Source: Propionibacterium sp. oral taxon 192 str. F0372 (GTDB lineage Bacteria; Actinomycetota; Actinomycetes; Propionibacteriales; Propionibacteriaceae). From it: a stretch of DNA of 64,000 nt. How positions within the stretch are numbered: the stretch's first letter is position 1; every line of letters starts with the position of its first letter. The stretch is taken from the NCBI RefSeq assembly GCF_000413315.1, contig NZ_KE340298.1, positions 186,001 to 250,000 of the forward strand, in the 5' to 3' direction. Positions 28,705 to 37,473 of this stretch are shown here, piece by piece. Made by a program: the position numbers and the translations under genes. The notes beneath the pieces were generated by a model. That model worked only from the letters and a program-made list of their open reading frames with translations, made no database searches and was not told the origin of the DNA.

Positions 28705-29663
28705 GGCCACCTCGCCGCCAGGGAAACGACGCCCAACCCTGCGACGAGGGTGAACAACAGGGCGTAGAAGGCATAGCGGTCAGTCACCTCTACCTCTTGT
28801 TCCTGGTATCCAATGTCCCTTGCCAGGGATTCGTAGATGGAGCGCAGATCACCCACTGACTCGGCGGCATATTTCGTCCCACCGGAGATCCGTGCCACGT
28901 CAGCCAATTCCTTGTGATTGACCGGCACATTGACCTTGTGCCCGTCCTCGTAGACATAGCCGTACTCGGTTCCGTAGGCGATCGTGTAGATTGGAACGCC
29001 ACGGTCTTTGGCAGTCTGGGCTGCCTCGGCCGAGTCGCGTCCGATATTGGTATATCCGTCGGACAGCAGCACGATGGCACCCGGTGCAGGATCGTCTGGA
29101 TGATCCGGATCTTGGGGAGCCAGGGTCAGCGCATCAAGGGATGTATGAATGCCCTCACCGATCGCGGTGGCGGGGATCAGTTCAATGGATTCGATGGCTT
29201 TCTTCACCGCGCCCCGATCAAGGGTAGGCGGGGACACGATGGAGGCTGTGCCACCGAAAGTAACCAAGGCGATGTTGAAGGTGGAAGGCAGTAGATCGAC
29301 AAACTCGGTCGCTGCCGCCTGGGCTGCAGACAACCGGTTTGGCTCGACATCCTCGGCTCTCATCGACTTAGAAATGTCAATGGTCAGCACGATGGTGGCC
29401 CGTTCCCGCGGAACCTGCACCACCCCGGTCGGTTGAGCCCAGGCGATCACCAGCGCCACGACGGCCGCAAAGGACGCGATTACCGACAGGTGACGCTTCA
29501 GCGCAGAATCGCGCGGCAACACCAGATCCAGCCGAGTACGACCGCCCGTGCGACGCGTTCCCTGCCGACGACTCGACAGTATCAGGTAACCGATCGCCAG
29601 CAGCACGACGATGACCAAGGCCCACAACCGACCCGGGTGCATGAACTGGATCATGGGGATCAT
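28701..29663 (-). CDS. Membrane-anchored VWA-domain protein (second of tandem pair)
   Basis: The protein has two N-terminal membrane segments (about 10-30 and 60-80), then a von Willebrand A domain with the MIDAS motif DISKSM (about 98-103), the conserved threonine region (ALVTFGGTA) and VLLSDGYTNIG. A C-terminal membrane segment ends SLAARWP. It is BatA-like. Start ATG 29663 overlaps the previous stop by four bases and has GCGAGG upstream. It closely resembles the upstream VWA protein, including the C-terminus, which points to tandem duplication. A role in a MoxR-assisted assembly or metal-dependent protein complex is inferred from family context. Confidence 0.9.
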   Translation of the reverse strand: MIPMIQFMHPGRLWALVIVVLLAIGYLILSSRRQGTRRTGGRTRLDLVLPRDSALKRHLSVIASFAAVVALVIAWAQPTGVVQVPRERATIVLTIDISKSMRAEDVEPNRLSAAQAAATEFVDLLPSTFNIALVTFGGTASIVSPPTLDRGAVKKAIESIELIPATAIGEGIHTSLDALTLAPQDPDHPDDPAPGAIVLLSDGYTNIGRDSAEAAQTAKDRGVPIYTIAYGTEYGYVYEDGHKVNVPVNHKELADVARISGGTKYAAESVGDLRSIYESLARDIGYQEQEVEVTDRYAFYALLFTLVAGLGVVSLAARWP

Positions 29664-30640
29664 GGCCACCTCGCTGCCATTGAAACGGCTCCCATCGAAG
29701 CCACCAAGGCGAAGGCCAGGGCGTACAAGGCCCAGCGCGCGGTGACCTCCTTCTTCACATCCTCGTAGCCGACCTCGGAGCGAAGGTTGTCGTAGACATT
29801 ATCGAGTTGGCTGGCGCTCGCGGCGTCAGCGGCTTGCCCTCCGGTGATGGAAGCTATCTCACCGAGTCCTGCGGCATCGGGAGCCACATTCTCCCGGTGA
29901 CCGTCCACATCGACGTAGCCATTCTGGGTACCGAAGGCGATGGTGTGGATCGCCACATTCTGTGCCTTGGCATCCATCGCCGCCGTCTGCGGCGACACCG
30001 ATCCTCCGGTGTTCTGTCCATCCGATAGCAGGACCATCATCGCGGGGGCCGGACCTTTCTCATCATCTCCCGGCGCCATCGCGACGGCACCGAGACCCGC
30101 TCGAATTGCATCGCCGATGGCTGTTCCTTCCTGCATCTCCATGGTATCGATGACTCGTTCGACCGTCAGACGGTCGGTGGTGGGCGGAACCAGAACCGAG
30201 GAAGAACCCGACAGCCCAACAACAGCGACGTTGTACTCGGTCGGCAGATGCGCGATGAACTGTTTGGCTGCTTCCTTCGAGGCAGCCATCCGGTTCGGGG
30301 CGACGTCGGTGGCCTGCATTGACAACGAGCGATCAAGCACCACGATGACCGTCGCCCGTTCGCGTTTCACCTTCTCGGTGCCCGCGGGACGAGCCCAAGC
30401 TCCAACGATGGCGGTGATCGAGCACAGGGCCATGGCAACCGCGACGTGTCTGCGCCACTGGGACTGACGTGGCAGGACAGCACCCACAATCCCGGTCTGG
30501 GTGTAGCGGATGCCCCGGTTACGCTTGAGTCTCAGCAAGATCGCGTAGAACAGCACCAGCACGGGGATACACACGACAGCCCACAATCTGTTGGGGTTGA
30601 AGAATTCCCACCAGCCCACCGGAGTTGCGATGTCGTTCAC
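29660..30640 (-). CDS. Membrane-anchored VWA-domain protein (first of tandem pair)
   Basis: The 326-residue BatA-like protein has two N-terminal membrane segments, a VWA domain with the MIDAS motif DRSLSM, the threonine region VVGLSGSSS, and VLLSDGQNTGG. The C-terminal membrane segment ends SMAARWP. The frame is open back to 30763, but the GTG at 30640 (VNDIATPVGWWEFF) overlaps the DUF58 stop as GTGA and gives the same architecture as the next gene. BatA/B-type VWA proteins commonly follow MoxR and DUF58 genes. Confidence 0.9.
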   Translation of the reverse strand: MNDIATPVGWWEFFNPNRLWAVVCIPVLVLFYAILLRLKRNRGIRYTQTGIVGAVLPRQSQWRRHVAVAMALCSITAIVGAWARPAGTEKVKRERATVIVVLDRSLSMQATDVAPNRMAASKEAAKQFIAHLPTEYNVAVVGLSGSSSVLVPPTTDRLTVERVIDTMEMQEGTAIGDAIRAGLGAVAMAPGDDEKGPAPAMMVLLSDGQNTGGSVSPQTAAMDAKAQNVAIHTIAFGTQNGYVDVDGHRENVAPDAAGLGEIASITGGQAADAASASQLDNVYDNLRSEVGYEDVKKEVTARWALYALAFALVASMGAVSMAARWP

Positions 30641-31710
30641 TTGCTCACCCCCTGGGGAGGAGTGTGGAGCACAGATGCGGTACGCCGGTAGGTGAGCACG
30701 AAGCGGGCGATGTCGGCTACCCAGTCCCTGTCGGTGCTCAGCCGGATGTGACCGACCCCACATCTGCGCAGCACAGTCGCCACGCGTTCCCGCTGGGCCT
30801 TAGAAGCCTTGTCAATCATCGCGCGCGCTCTTGGGTCCGAGGTATTGACATATCTCGCGAAATCGGTTTCAGGGTCTTTGATGAGGATCTCCCCCACATC
30901 GGGGAACTCTGTCTCACCAGCATCGACGACCTCGACACAGAGCACTTGGTTGCGCACGGCCAAGCGTCGCAGGGGCCGCTCCCAGGCGGGAGCAATGTCC
31001 GGGTCAAGTTCCTGCTCGCCTGGGGTGATGAAATCAGAGACCACGATACGCATGCCTCTGCGCCGCTGCGAACGGATCATCGTCTCGATCCCATCGGCCA
31101 ACTCCAAGGAACCGGTAGTGGTGTCGGGCTCGATCGGATCAGTGAGCAACCGCTTGAGCAACCCATACAAAGCTTGTCTGCCTGATCGAGCAGGGAACCT
31201 GGTCACCTGATCGGAGTGCAACACCATGCCCCCAAAACGGTCGCCGACGGTCTGGGAGACATATCCGAGGGCAGCAATCGCAGCGATGCCCAGGTCTCTC
31301 TTGGTGACTCCGGCGGTTCCCCAGTTCATTGAGGGGGTCGCATCTAGCAGGGCCCAGATCTCCAGTTCTCGGTCGGCCACGGTGTCGCGAACGTGCGGGG
31401 TGGATGTGCGTGCCGTGACGGCCCAGTCCATGCGACGCACATCGTCCTCACCCGGAACGTATTCACGAGCATCATTCAAATCTGATCCCGGACCAGGCAG
31501 CAGCCCGAGATGATCGCCTTGGAGGAAACCTTCCAGGCGACGAACCACGGTCAGTTCCAGCCGTCTCAGGGCTGCTTCCGGGGCCAGCGCCTTGAGTTCG
31601 ATCGTGGGTCCGCTGGGCGGACGGAGGATTGACTCGGCGGCGCCGACGTCATGACGGCCACTCGCCAAAGTGGTGCCAGACGGGGGCAACGCAAAATCAG
31701 GTCGTGCCAT
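30637..31710 (-). CDS. DUF58 protein of the MoxR operon
   Basis: The 357-residue protein carries the DUF58 core GPGSDLNDAREYVPGEDDVRRMDWAVTAR (about 75-105), followed by a degenerate VWA-like domain (WALLDATPSMNWG, RIVVSDFITPGE). There is no membrane segment. The family almost always accompanies MoxR ATPases and VWA proteins. It begins three bases after the moxR stop. Confidence 0.92.
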   Translation of the reverse strand: MARPDFALPPSGTTLASGRHDVGAAESILRPPSGPTIELKALAPEAALRRLELTVVRRLEGFLQGDHLGLLPGPGSDLNDAREYVPGEDDVRRMDWAVTARTSTPHVRDTVADRELEIWALLDATPSMNWGTAGVTKRDLGIAAIAALGYVSQTVGDRFGGMVLHSDQVTRFPARSGRQALYGLLKRLLTDPIEPDTTTGSLELADGIETMIRSQRRRGMRIVVSDFITPGEQELDPDIAPAWERPLRRLAVRNQVLCVEVVDAGETEFPDVGEILIKDPETDFARYVNTSDPRARAMIDKASKAQRERVATVLRRCGVGHIRLSTDRDWVADIARFVLTYRRTASVLHTPPQGVSK

Positions 31711-31713
31711 GGG

Positions 31714-32871
31714 TCAGCTCCGGAATTGCCCCTGCCCGGGCTGAGCGCCTGGGGGCATCGGTGTCCGGGGCGGAGCCGGGAGCGGTTGGTTAACCGGAAC
31801 AGGGGCAGCCTGCGGCCGAGGGACACGAGCCTGCTGCTGGGGGCCCTTCTGCGGAGCACCACCCTGCGTCTTGTTCCACACCGGCGTTGGAGCGGGCACC
31901 TTGGCCAGAATCCGGTCAACCACTTGCAGCGGGGAGATGTTGTCGGCGATCGCATCGAAGGACAGCACTAGACGGTGCGCCATAACGTCCCGAGCGATGG
32001 CTTGCACGTCGGAGGGAAGAACGTAATCACGACCGTTGATCAAAGCGACGGCCCGGGAGGCCGCGGTAAGACCGAGGGTGGCACGCGAGGAGTTGCCGAT
32101 CTGGATGATCTTGGCCAAATCGGGCAAGTCGAACTCCAGCGGGTTCCTGGTGGCCAGCACGAGGCGAACGATGTACTCGGCCACCAAGTTATGCACGAAA
32201 ATATTCGAAGTCATGTCCTGCAACTGCACGGTCAGTTCCGGATTGAGGACGGCACTCGGGGTCGGCGGGGTAACCGACATGCGGCGCAGGATCTCGAACT
32301 CCTCATTGCCCTGGGGGTAGGGCACATCCACCTTGAGCAAGAAACGGTCACGCTGAGCCTCGGGCAACGGGTAGACGCCCTCCGATTCCACCGGGTTCTG
32401 GGTCGCGATGACGATGAAAGGCTTGGCCATGGGGTAGGTCTGCCCCGCGATGGAGACCTGCTTTTCCGCCATGAGCTCGAGCATTGCGGACTGCACCTTC
32501 GCAGGAGCGCGGTTGATCTCGTCAGCAAGCACGAAATTGGTGAACACCGGCCCTAGTTCGATATCGAAGGTCTCCTTGGAGGCCTGGTAAACGCGGGTGC
32601 CGACGATGTCGGAGGGCACCAGGTCAGGGGTGAACTGCACTCGTGCGAAAGATCCGCCGACCACCGTGGAGAAAGTTCGTACGGCCAAGGTCTTCGCGGT
32701 TCCGGGCACGCCTTCCAGAAGAATGTGCCCCTTGGCGAGGAGGCCCACCATGAGCTGCTCCACCATGTGCTGCTGACCGACGATGACCCTCTGCACTTGG
32801 GAAATTGCCTCTCCGACGATTTCCGCTGCCTTCTTGATCGACAGGGACTGTCCTTCTGGGCTGCTGCTCAC
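31714..32871 (-). CDS. MoxR-family AAA+ ATPase
   Basis: The 385-residue protein has Walker A LEGVPGTAKTLAVR (about 53-66), Walker B in VLADEINRAP (about 112-121), sensor 1 IATQNPVESEG and an arginine-rich EAQRDRFL. MoxR ATPases act like chaperones on VWA-containing complexes, and the next three genes fit that set. The last 65 residues form an unusual Pro/Gln-rich tail (PQQQARVPRPQAAPVP...), perhaps a flexible contact segment. The gene is divergent from the repeat-tailed membrane protein, with about 185 bases between holding both promoters. Confidence 0.94.
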   Translation of the reverse strand: MSSSPEGQSLSIKKAAEIVGEAISQVQRVIVGQQHMVEQLMVGLLAKGHILLEGVPGTAKTLAVRTFSTVVGGSFARVQFTPDLVPSDIVGTRVYQASKETFDIELGPVFTNFVLADEINRAPAKVQSAMLELMAEKQVSIAGQTYPMAKPFIVIATQNPVESEGVYPLPEAQRDRFLLKVDVPYPQGNEEFEILRRMSVTPPTPSAVLNPELTVQLQDMTSNIFVHNLVAEYIVRLVLATRNPLEFDLPDLAKIIQIGNSSRATLGLTAASRAVALINGRDYVLPSDVQAIARDVMAHRLVLSFDAIADNISPLQVVDRILAKVPAPTPVWNKTQGGAPQKGPQQQARVPRPQAAPVPVNQPLPAPPRTPMPPGAQPGQGQFRS

Positions 32872-33056
32872 TCATCGCTCCTGGGCATCGGGCTCCAACC
32901 CGGATGGTCGGAGCCTTGGGGCCGACGGTTTCCCGCCGACGCAGTTCACTGCGCATGCCACGATACCCTGCCACCAAGACACCTCGGAGTCTTCAAGGCG
33001 CAGAGTTGCAGTGCGGCCGCTTCGGTTGGGCACTGTGATGTGGTGAGATTAAGACG

Positions 33057-33986
33057 ATGACAGATTCAGCCCACGGAACGGGGCCACGACCGGGCCACGT
33101 GGAACCGTACCCATTGCAGGTCGAAGATCCTCCCCGTATCGGGGATTTCTGGCTGGATGCCCGGCTGGTAGAGCACGACTCAGGCGTCGTTTTCGTCGCC
33201 CATGCCCAAGACAAGCCTTCGGTTATGTTGCTGGTGCTCTCACAAGGGGCAGCGGCCGATGCCGCGGCCCGGGACCGGCTGGCCGGCGAAGTGAACAAGC
33301 TCCACGCCGATATCGTGATCGCCCGCGGCGGTCATGGCCAGGATGGCGGCAGGCTGGCTGCCAAGTATCGTTCGGAGGCCGACGACCCGGTCCATGAGAG
33401 CATGGCTCCGGTCGCGCCATGGGTGGCCTTGGCATACGACGGCAGCTCGGATGCCCATGCCGAGGCTGAACGCCTGCTGCGCTCGGTCGACCTGTCCTCC
33501 ACCCCGTCCTTGGGAACCAGCGCAGGTCCCGATTTCGACATTGCCTGGCATGAGGAATCTAGGCTGGGCACTTGGCGGATCTGGCCGCTGCCCGGACCAG
33601 GACGCCATGACCGGGCAGGCGCGATGCCGCTGATCGCATCGTGGCTGCTGACCATCATCCTGGGCACCCTCGCCCTGCTCATCGCGGTGTTGCTGTTCCA
33701 GAACTCACCCCAGCAGACCACTCAGCCACCGGTAGACCCAAGTTCTGCATCGTCTGATCAATCACAGTCGTCCGATCAGTCTCAGTCCTCTGATCAATCG
33801 CAATCGCCAAGCCAATCCGATTCTCAGTCCGCCGATCCCTCAGAATCCTCCTCTGATCAGTCGGCCTCACCAACCCCGACCGATGGGGAACCGCAGGATC
33901 ACTCGGATAATCCCTCGATGGGGGTTTCCGGGTCCAACAGCGCCACTAACACCCAACCACCCACCTCACAGAATACGAAACTGTGA
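33057..33986 (+). CDS. Single-pass membrane protein with Ser/Asp/Gln repeat tail
   Basis: The 309-residue protein has an N-terminal soluble domain of about 195 residues (PPRIGDFWLDARLVEHDSGVVF...) with no family I recognise. One membrane segment follows (ASWLLTIILGTLALLIAVLLF, about 200-220). The roughly 85-residue tail is made of imperfect SSDQSQ/SQS units and ends in a Thr/Gln-rich stretch. The topology suggests an external low-complexity stalk, but no anchor signal follows. It overlaps the HAD gene by a GTGA junction. Confidence 0.75.
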   Translation: MTDSAHGTGPRPGHVEPYPLQVEDPPRIGDFWLDARLVEHDSGVVFVAHAQDKPSVMLLVLSQGAAADAAARDRLAGEVNKLHADIVIARGGHGQDGGRLAAKYRSEADDPVHESMAPVAPWVALAYDGSSDAHAEAERLLRSVDLSSTPSLGTSAGPDFDIAWHEESRLGTWRIWPLPGPGRHDRAGAMPLIASWLLTIILGTLALLIAVLLFQNSPQQTTQPPVDPSSASSDQSQSSDQSQSSDQSQSPSQSDSQSADPSESSSDQSASPTPTDGEPQDHSDNPSMGVSGSNSATNTQPPTSQNTKL

Positions 33987-34792
33987 TCATGGTCGGGTTC
34001 GATGTGATCGCCACGGACCTCGACGGCACTTTCTTATCCTCGGATCGCCGGATTCCGGAACTCAATGCCCAAGCTCTGCAGCAGGCCCACGCCGCAGGGA
34101 TCAAGGTGATCTACGCCACGGGCCGCCCGAGACGCTGGCTGCCGGTGATTACCGGGCTCACCGATGTACCGAGCTGGGCAGTAACGGCCAATGGAGCGGT
34201 GACCATTGATATGAGCGACGGATCAGTGGTGTTCAGCCACACGGCGGATCCCACGACGCTACGCTCGGTATGCCAGCAGGTCCGTGAGGCCTGCCCAGAA
34301 GCTCGTTTCGTCGTGGAGTACTTGGATGGCTGGAGTGCCGAGCCTCAAATCAGCGTTGGCGAGAGCTGGACTCCCCCGGATAATACCGCCGACATCGATA
34401 TCCTGCTGACGCGTGAGGGGATCGTAAAACTGCTCGTACAGGATCCCTCCCACCCCACTAAACAGTTATTCGGTCTACTGTCGCCGATCATTGGCGATCG
34501 GTTGGAGGTGACTTACTCCCACGACGGCCCTACCGGATTGCTGGAGATGACTGCTCCGGGCGTGTCGAAGGCCGGAGCATTGCTTGATCTGCTCGGCGAG
34601 TTGGGCACCGCACCCGAACGAATGGTCGCTTTCGGGGACATGCCCAATGACTTGGCTATGCTCCGACTAGCAGGTCGGGGATTCGCGATGGCGGGCGCAG
34701 ATCCGGTACTTGTCGAGGCAGGCATTCCGGTGATCGGGTCCAATGACGATGCAGCAGTCGGTGCGAAGATTCTCGAGTTGCTCGCAGAATGA
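33983..34792 (+). CDS. HAD-superfamily Cof-type phosphatase
   Basis: The 269-residue protein shows motif I as VIATDLDGTFLSSDRR (about 7-22), motif II as IYATGRPRRW, and motif III/IV as MVAFGDMPNDLAMLRLAG (about 212-230). The large cap between them is type IIB (Cof-like). Such enzymes dephosphorylate sugar phosphates, nucleotides or PLP; the substrate cannot be read. Translation may start at GTG 33983, overlapping the preceding stop, or at ATG 33989. Confidence 0.9.
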   Translation: MIMVGFDVIATDLDGTFLSSDRRIPELNAQALQQAHAAGIKVIYATGRPRRWLPVITGLTDVPSWAVTANGAVTIDMSDGSVVFSHTADPTTLRSVCQQVREACPEARFVVEYLDGWSAEPQISVGESWTPPDNTADIDILLTREGIVKLLVQDPSHPTKQLFGLLSPIIGDRLEVTYSHDGPTGLLEMTAPGVSKAGALLDLLGELGTAPERMVAFGDMPNDLAMLRLAGRGFAMAGADPVLVEAGIPVIGSNDDAAVGAKILELLAE

Positions 34793-34827
34793 TCGCACCA
34801 CTCCACCGCTAGAGTGGTGCGTTGCAT

Positions 34828-34901
34828 GGGGCGTTAGCTCAGCCGGTCAGAGCAGGGGACTCATAATCCCTGGGTCGCGGGTTCGAGCCCCGCACGCCCT
34901 A
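34828..34901 (+). tRNA. tRNA with CAU anticodon (Met or lysidine-type Ile2)
   Basis: The cloverleaf has acceptor GGGGCGT/ACGCCCT (first pair G-U), D-arm GCTC/GAGC, anticodon stem GGGGA/TCCCT with loop CTCATAA, and T-arm GCGGGTTCGAGCCCCGC. It lacks the three G-C pairs of initiator tRNA. The anticodon arm and variable region resemble bacterial tRNA-Ile2 more than elongator tRNA-Met, but that distinction is tentative. CCA is not encoded. Confidence 0.9.
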
Positions 34902-34904
34902 CGC

Positions 34905-34942
34905 ACAGCAGCCGTGGCGGAACTTTCCGTCACGGCTGCTGT
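34905..34942 (+). terminator. Strong hairpin terminator after tRNA(CAU)
   Basis: An almost continuous 18-bp stem runs from ACAGCAGCCGTG to CACGGCTGCTGT and continues inward through GCGGAA/TTCCGT with one G-T pair and a two-base loop. It starts three bases after the tRNA. Confidence 0.85.
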
Positions 34943-35008
34943 GGTTCCCACGCGTCGACTCACTAAGCGCTGATAGTCTGCCGGACAGGTCAGCCGTGAG
35001 GAAGGTCG

Positions 35009-36406
35009 GTGTCCATCATGAGCAGAAACCAGAAACTATTGGTCATCGCCGGTAGCATCGTGGCGGTTCTGGCCGTCGTCGGCGTGGCGTTATCCGTGAT
35101 TCTCCCCTTTCTTAAGCAGTTGCGCACTGCCGATCCCGGGACGGCGGGCCCCGAGTCCTACGTCGTCGAGCAGGTCCCGGGCATCACACCGGTCAGCTCC
35201 GAACTCTCCTCCCCCACCATGTCCGCCCCCATTGAGGGCCGGGTCTTGTCATTGGCCCACGATGGTCTTCACGGCCTGTTCCTGGTGACCTCCTCACATT
35301 CCGAGCAACCCACTGAAGTTCGCTGGGTCGACGTGACCGCACCCGGGCAGCACACCGTGGTCGCCGACAGCAAGCAGTACCCGAACCTCACCTGCGACGT
35401 CTTCTCGGGGCTGTCCGAGAACGGCATGACCGAGGACCCCAGCCATGCCGTGTGCTTCACCATGGGCACTGACGGCCGGGTGACGATACTCGCCTTCAAC
35501 CGCGACGACCCGGCCAAGGTCACCTCGATTCCGCTTGATGTCCAGAACAAGGAAGGATTCAACACCATCGATGTCCTAGGAGTGGATTCGCAAGGTACCA
35601 CGGTCATGAAGCTGGCGAATCTGCCGCTCGCCGGCGGTGACCGTACAGTTCTCCTCGCTGCTGACACGAAAACAGGAACTCTTGCCTGGACTACCGCCGT
35701 CGAGCCCTACAGCGCCACCGAGTGCTTCGTTCGTCAGACCACCTTGGTCTGTTCCGAAACCCCGGATGACCAGCAGAATGGTCAGAATCGGATCATCTTC
35801 ATCGACACCACAAACGGCACGACGAAAAACACCATCACCTCCGCTTCTGCCGACCAACTGCTGTGGATCGACGTCATTGCCTGCGACGGGATCGTGATAC
35901 GTGCTGACGGGGCAATCAACTCTACCGACTCCAAGGATTCCAGCTACGAGGGCGGGCCGTTCCTCTACAACTTGGACGGGGAGAGGACCTCCGACCAGGA
36001 GATCAACACCCGGGTCAGCGTCACCGGCGGGTGTGTTCGCTCCGATGCCCTTTCCTCTGCGATTGCCAACGACACTTTGGCGCCCAATGGTGATTTCATC
36101 ATGACCTTGGAAGGTGGCGAAACCGTGATGAAGCCCTCCGGCACTAAGCGCGAGAGCGGCAGTGTTCCGCAATGCGCATCCGATACCTCAGGCGATGTCT
36201 TAGTCTGCGAAAAAAATTTTGGGGCAAGTTTCGACATGATGAGCCGAGACAGCGGACAGTACCTCGATGCGATTGAATCCTCGCTCGCCGAGCGTGGGAA
36301 CTCTTACAGCATTAGCCAAGTCATGATCTCGGCCGGGCGCTTGGCCGTCATCTACTCCTCGGCCAGCAGCACAGATCTGGTGACGACGGTGGCTGTTCCA
36401 GCCTGA
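35009..36406 (+). CDS. Hypothetical membrane-anchored exported protein
   Basis: The 465-residue protein has one N-terminal membrane anchor (LLVIAGSIVAVLAVVGVALSVILPFL, about 10-36) and a large extracytoplasmic region. That region is rich in short beta-strands and Thr/Asp, with phrases such as RTVLLAADTKTGTLAWTTAVE and DTTNGTTKNTIT that recall PQQ-like beta-propeller blades. Several cysteines (TLVCSETPDD, DVIACDGIVI, GGCVRSD) could form disulfides. I do not recognise a named family. Translation could start at GTG 35009 or ATG 35018. Confidence 0.75.
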   Translation: MSIMSRNQKLLVIAGSIVAVLAVVGVALSVILPFLKQLRTADPGTAGPESYVVEQVPGITPVSSELSSPTMSAPIEGRVLSLAHDGLHGLFLVTSSHSEQPTEVRWVDVTAPGQHTVVADSKQYPNLTCDVFSGLSENGMTEDPSHAVCFTMGTDGRVTILAFNRDDPAKVTSIPLDVQNKEGFNTIDVLGVDSQGTTVMKLANLPLAGGDRTVLLAADTKTGTLAWTTAVEPYSATECFVRQTTLVCSETPDDQQNGQNRIIFIDTTNGTTKNTITSASADQLLWIDVIACDGIVIRADGAINSTDSKDSSYEGGPFLYNLDGERTSDQEINTRVSVTGGCVRSDALSSAIANDTLAPNGDFIMTLEGGETVMKPSGTKRESGSVPQCASDTSGDVLVCEKNFGASFDMMSRDSGQYLDAIESSLAERGNSYSISQVMISAGRLAVIYSSASSTDLVTTVAVPA

Positions 36407-36553
36407 GCAACCCGCCTGATTGTCCGGGTCGACCATGCAGGCTGACCCGGTCCACCGTGAACACACCGCGACACGGCCCGGAACCGTGCCGGACACGGCT
36501 TCAATCACAGTTCTTGGGAAAGCACCGAAGGCATCGTGGACGTCGATGAAGGT

Positions 36554-36585
36554 GTCAGGCCCGGCCCTGACGGGCCGGGCCTGAC
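36554..36585. terminator. Bidirectional hairpin between the exported-protein gene and tRNA-Asn
   Basis: A 14-bp perfect stem (GTCAGGCCCGGCCC and its complement) closes a four-base loop. It lies downstream of both the exported-protein gene on the plus strand and tRNA-Asn on the minus strand, so it could terminate both. Confidence 0.7.
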
Positions 36586-36604
36586 GGTGGTGGTGTGAGG
36601 GATG

Positions 36605-36680
36605 TGGCTCCCCGACCTGGACTCGAACCAGGAACCCTCTGATTAACAGTCAGATGCTCTGCCAATTGAGCTATCAGGGA
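36605..36680 (-). tRNA. tRNA-Asn (anticodon GUU)
   Basis: The minus strand gives acceptor TCCCTGA paired with TCGGGGA (one G-T pair), D-arm GCTC/GAGC, anticodon loop CTGTTAA (GUU), a canonical T-loop (GGTTCGAGTCC), discriminator G and an encoded CCA. The scarred accessory patch begins on its 5' side. Confidence 0.96.
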
Positions 36681-37473
36681 CCGCCCCGCGCTTACCGGTG
36701 CACGAAGAGATGCTAGCAGCCCCTCGGCGCACCATGCAACTTTCCAAGTTGGCAGGACATCGGACCCGAATGCCACCACCCTGCCACCGTCACCATCACC
36801 GACCAGCCCGCCTCTGTCATCTGGTCTTGTCAACAGCGGGAGTGATGATTCTCGGCTAGGTAACGTACCACGAACGCTTGAATTGAATCTTGGCAGCGTC
36901 AGACCTGCGGTTTAGAGTGACCGGGGCTTTACTTGGTTTTTGAAGCATGTGTTCTGAGACCATGATGTTTAGGAGAGAGGTTTATGCTGTCTATTGAATT
37001 TGGTTGGGGGTGTTGTTGATCGGTCGTTATCGGGAAAGTGGCCGCAAAGGTCGTTGGTGATCTGGGGATCAGTAGTCATGTCTCCGATGGTGGATGAGTC
37101 AAGATGATGTTGATGCTGATCACGTCAGGGCTTGACCAGCGCGGAAAAATCCAGAGTTGGTCAAGGTGCGTTGCCATAACTGGGTGCAGGAGACCGAGGT
37201 AGAGATCCTCAAGCACCCCAGCCCTGGCTTCACCAGTCTGACTAGTAGTGCCCATCTTTGCAACATCTACCGGCATACTCGCTAGCATACGAATGGAGAT
37301 GCCTGATAGAAGAGTGGCGGGGGTGTGAAGCATTTTTGAACAGGCCATCACAAAGACTCTCGCCTGTTTATTACTCGCGATTATCGTGCATTGACCCGGA
37401 AAATCGCGTGTCGCCGGGGCGAGGCCTCCCAAGTGTGCGTGAGCAACCGACTCCGCCGATGTTCGATCGTAGA
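36681..37473. other. Gene-poor patch with a possible transposase remnant
   Basis: No intact gene is supported in these 790 bases. Composition is lower in G+C than the flanks. In one forward frame at about 37029-37082 the sequence reads VIGKVAAKVVGDLGISSHVS before a stop, which resembles the helix-turn-helix of IS3-type OrfA transposases. A 118-codon minus-strand frame at 37076-37432 has unlikely composition and no recognisable features. The region looks like the residue of one or more insertions. Confidence 0.35.

Noticed and set aside
34828-34901. Initiator tRNA-fMet
   Set aside because: It lacks the C1-A72 type mismatch and the three consecutive G-C pairs in the anticodon stem; an elongator or Ile2 tRNA fits better.
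37076-37432. A 118-codon minus-strand frame as a real gene
   Set aside because: No ribosome site, no domain, and it lies in a decayed stretch. It may be a fragment but cannot be supported.
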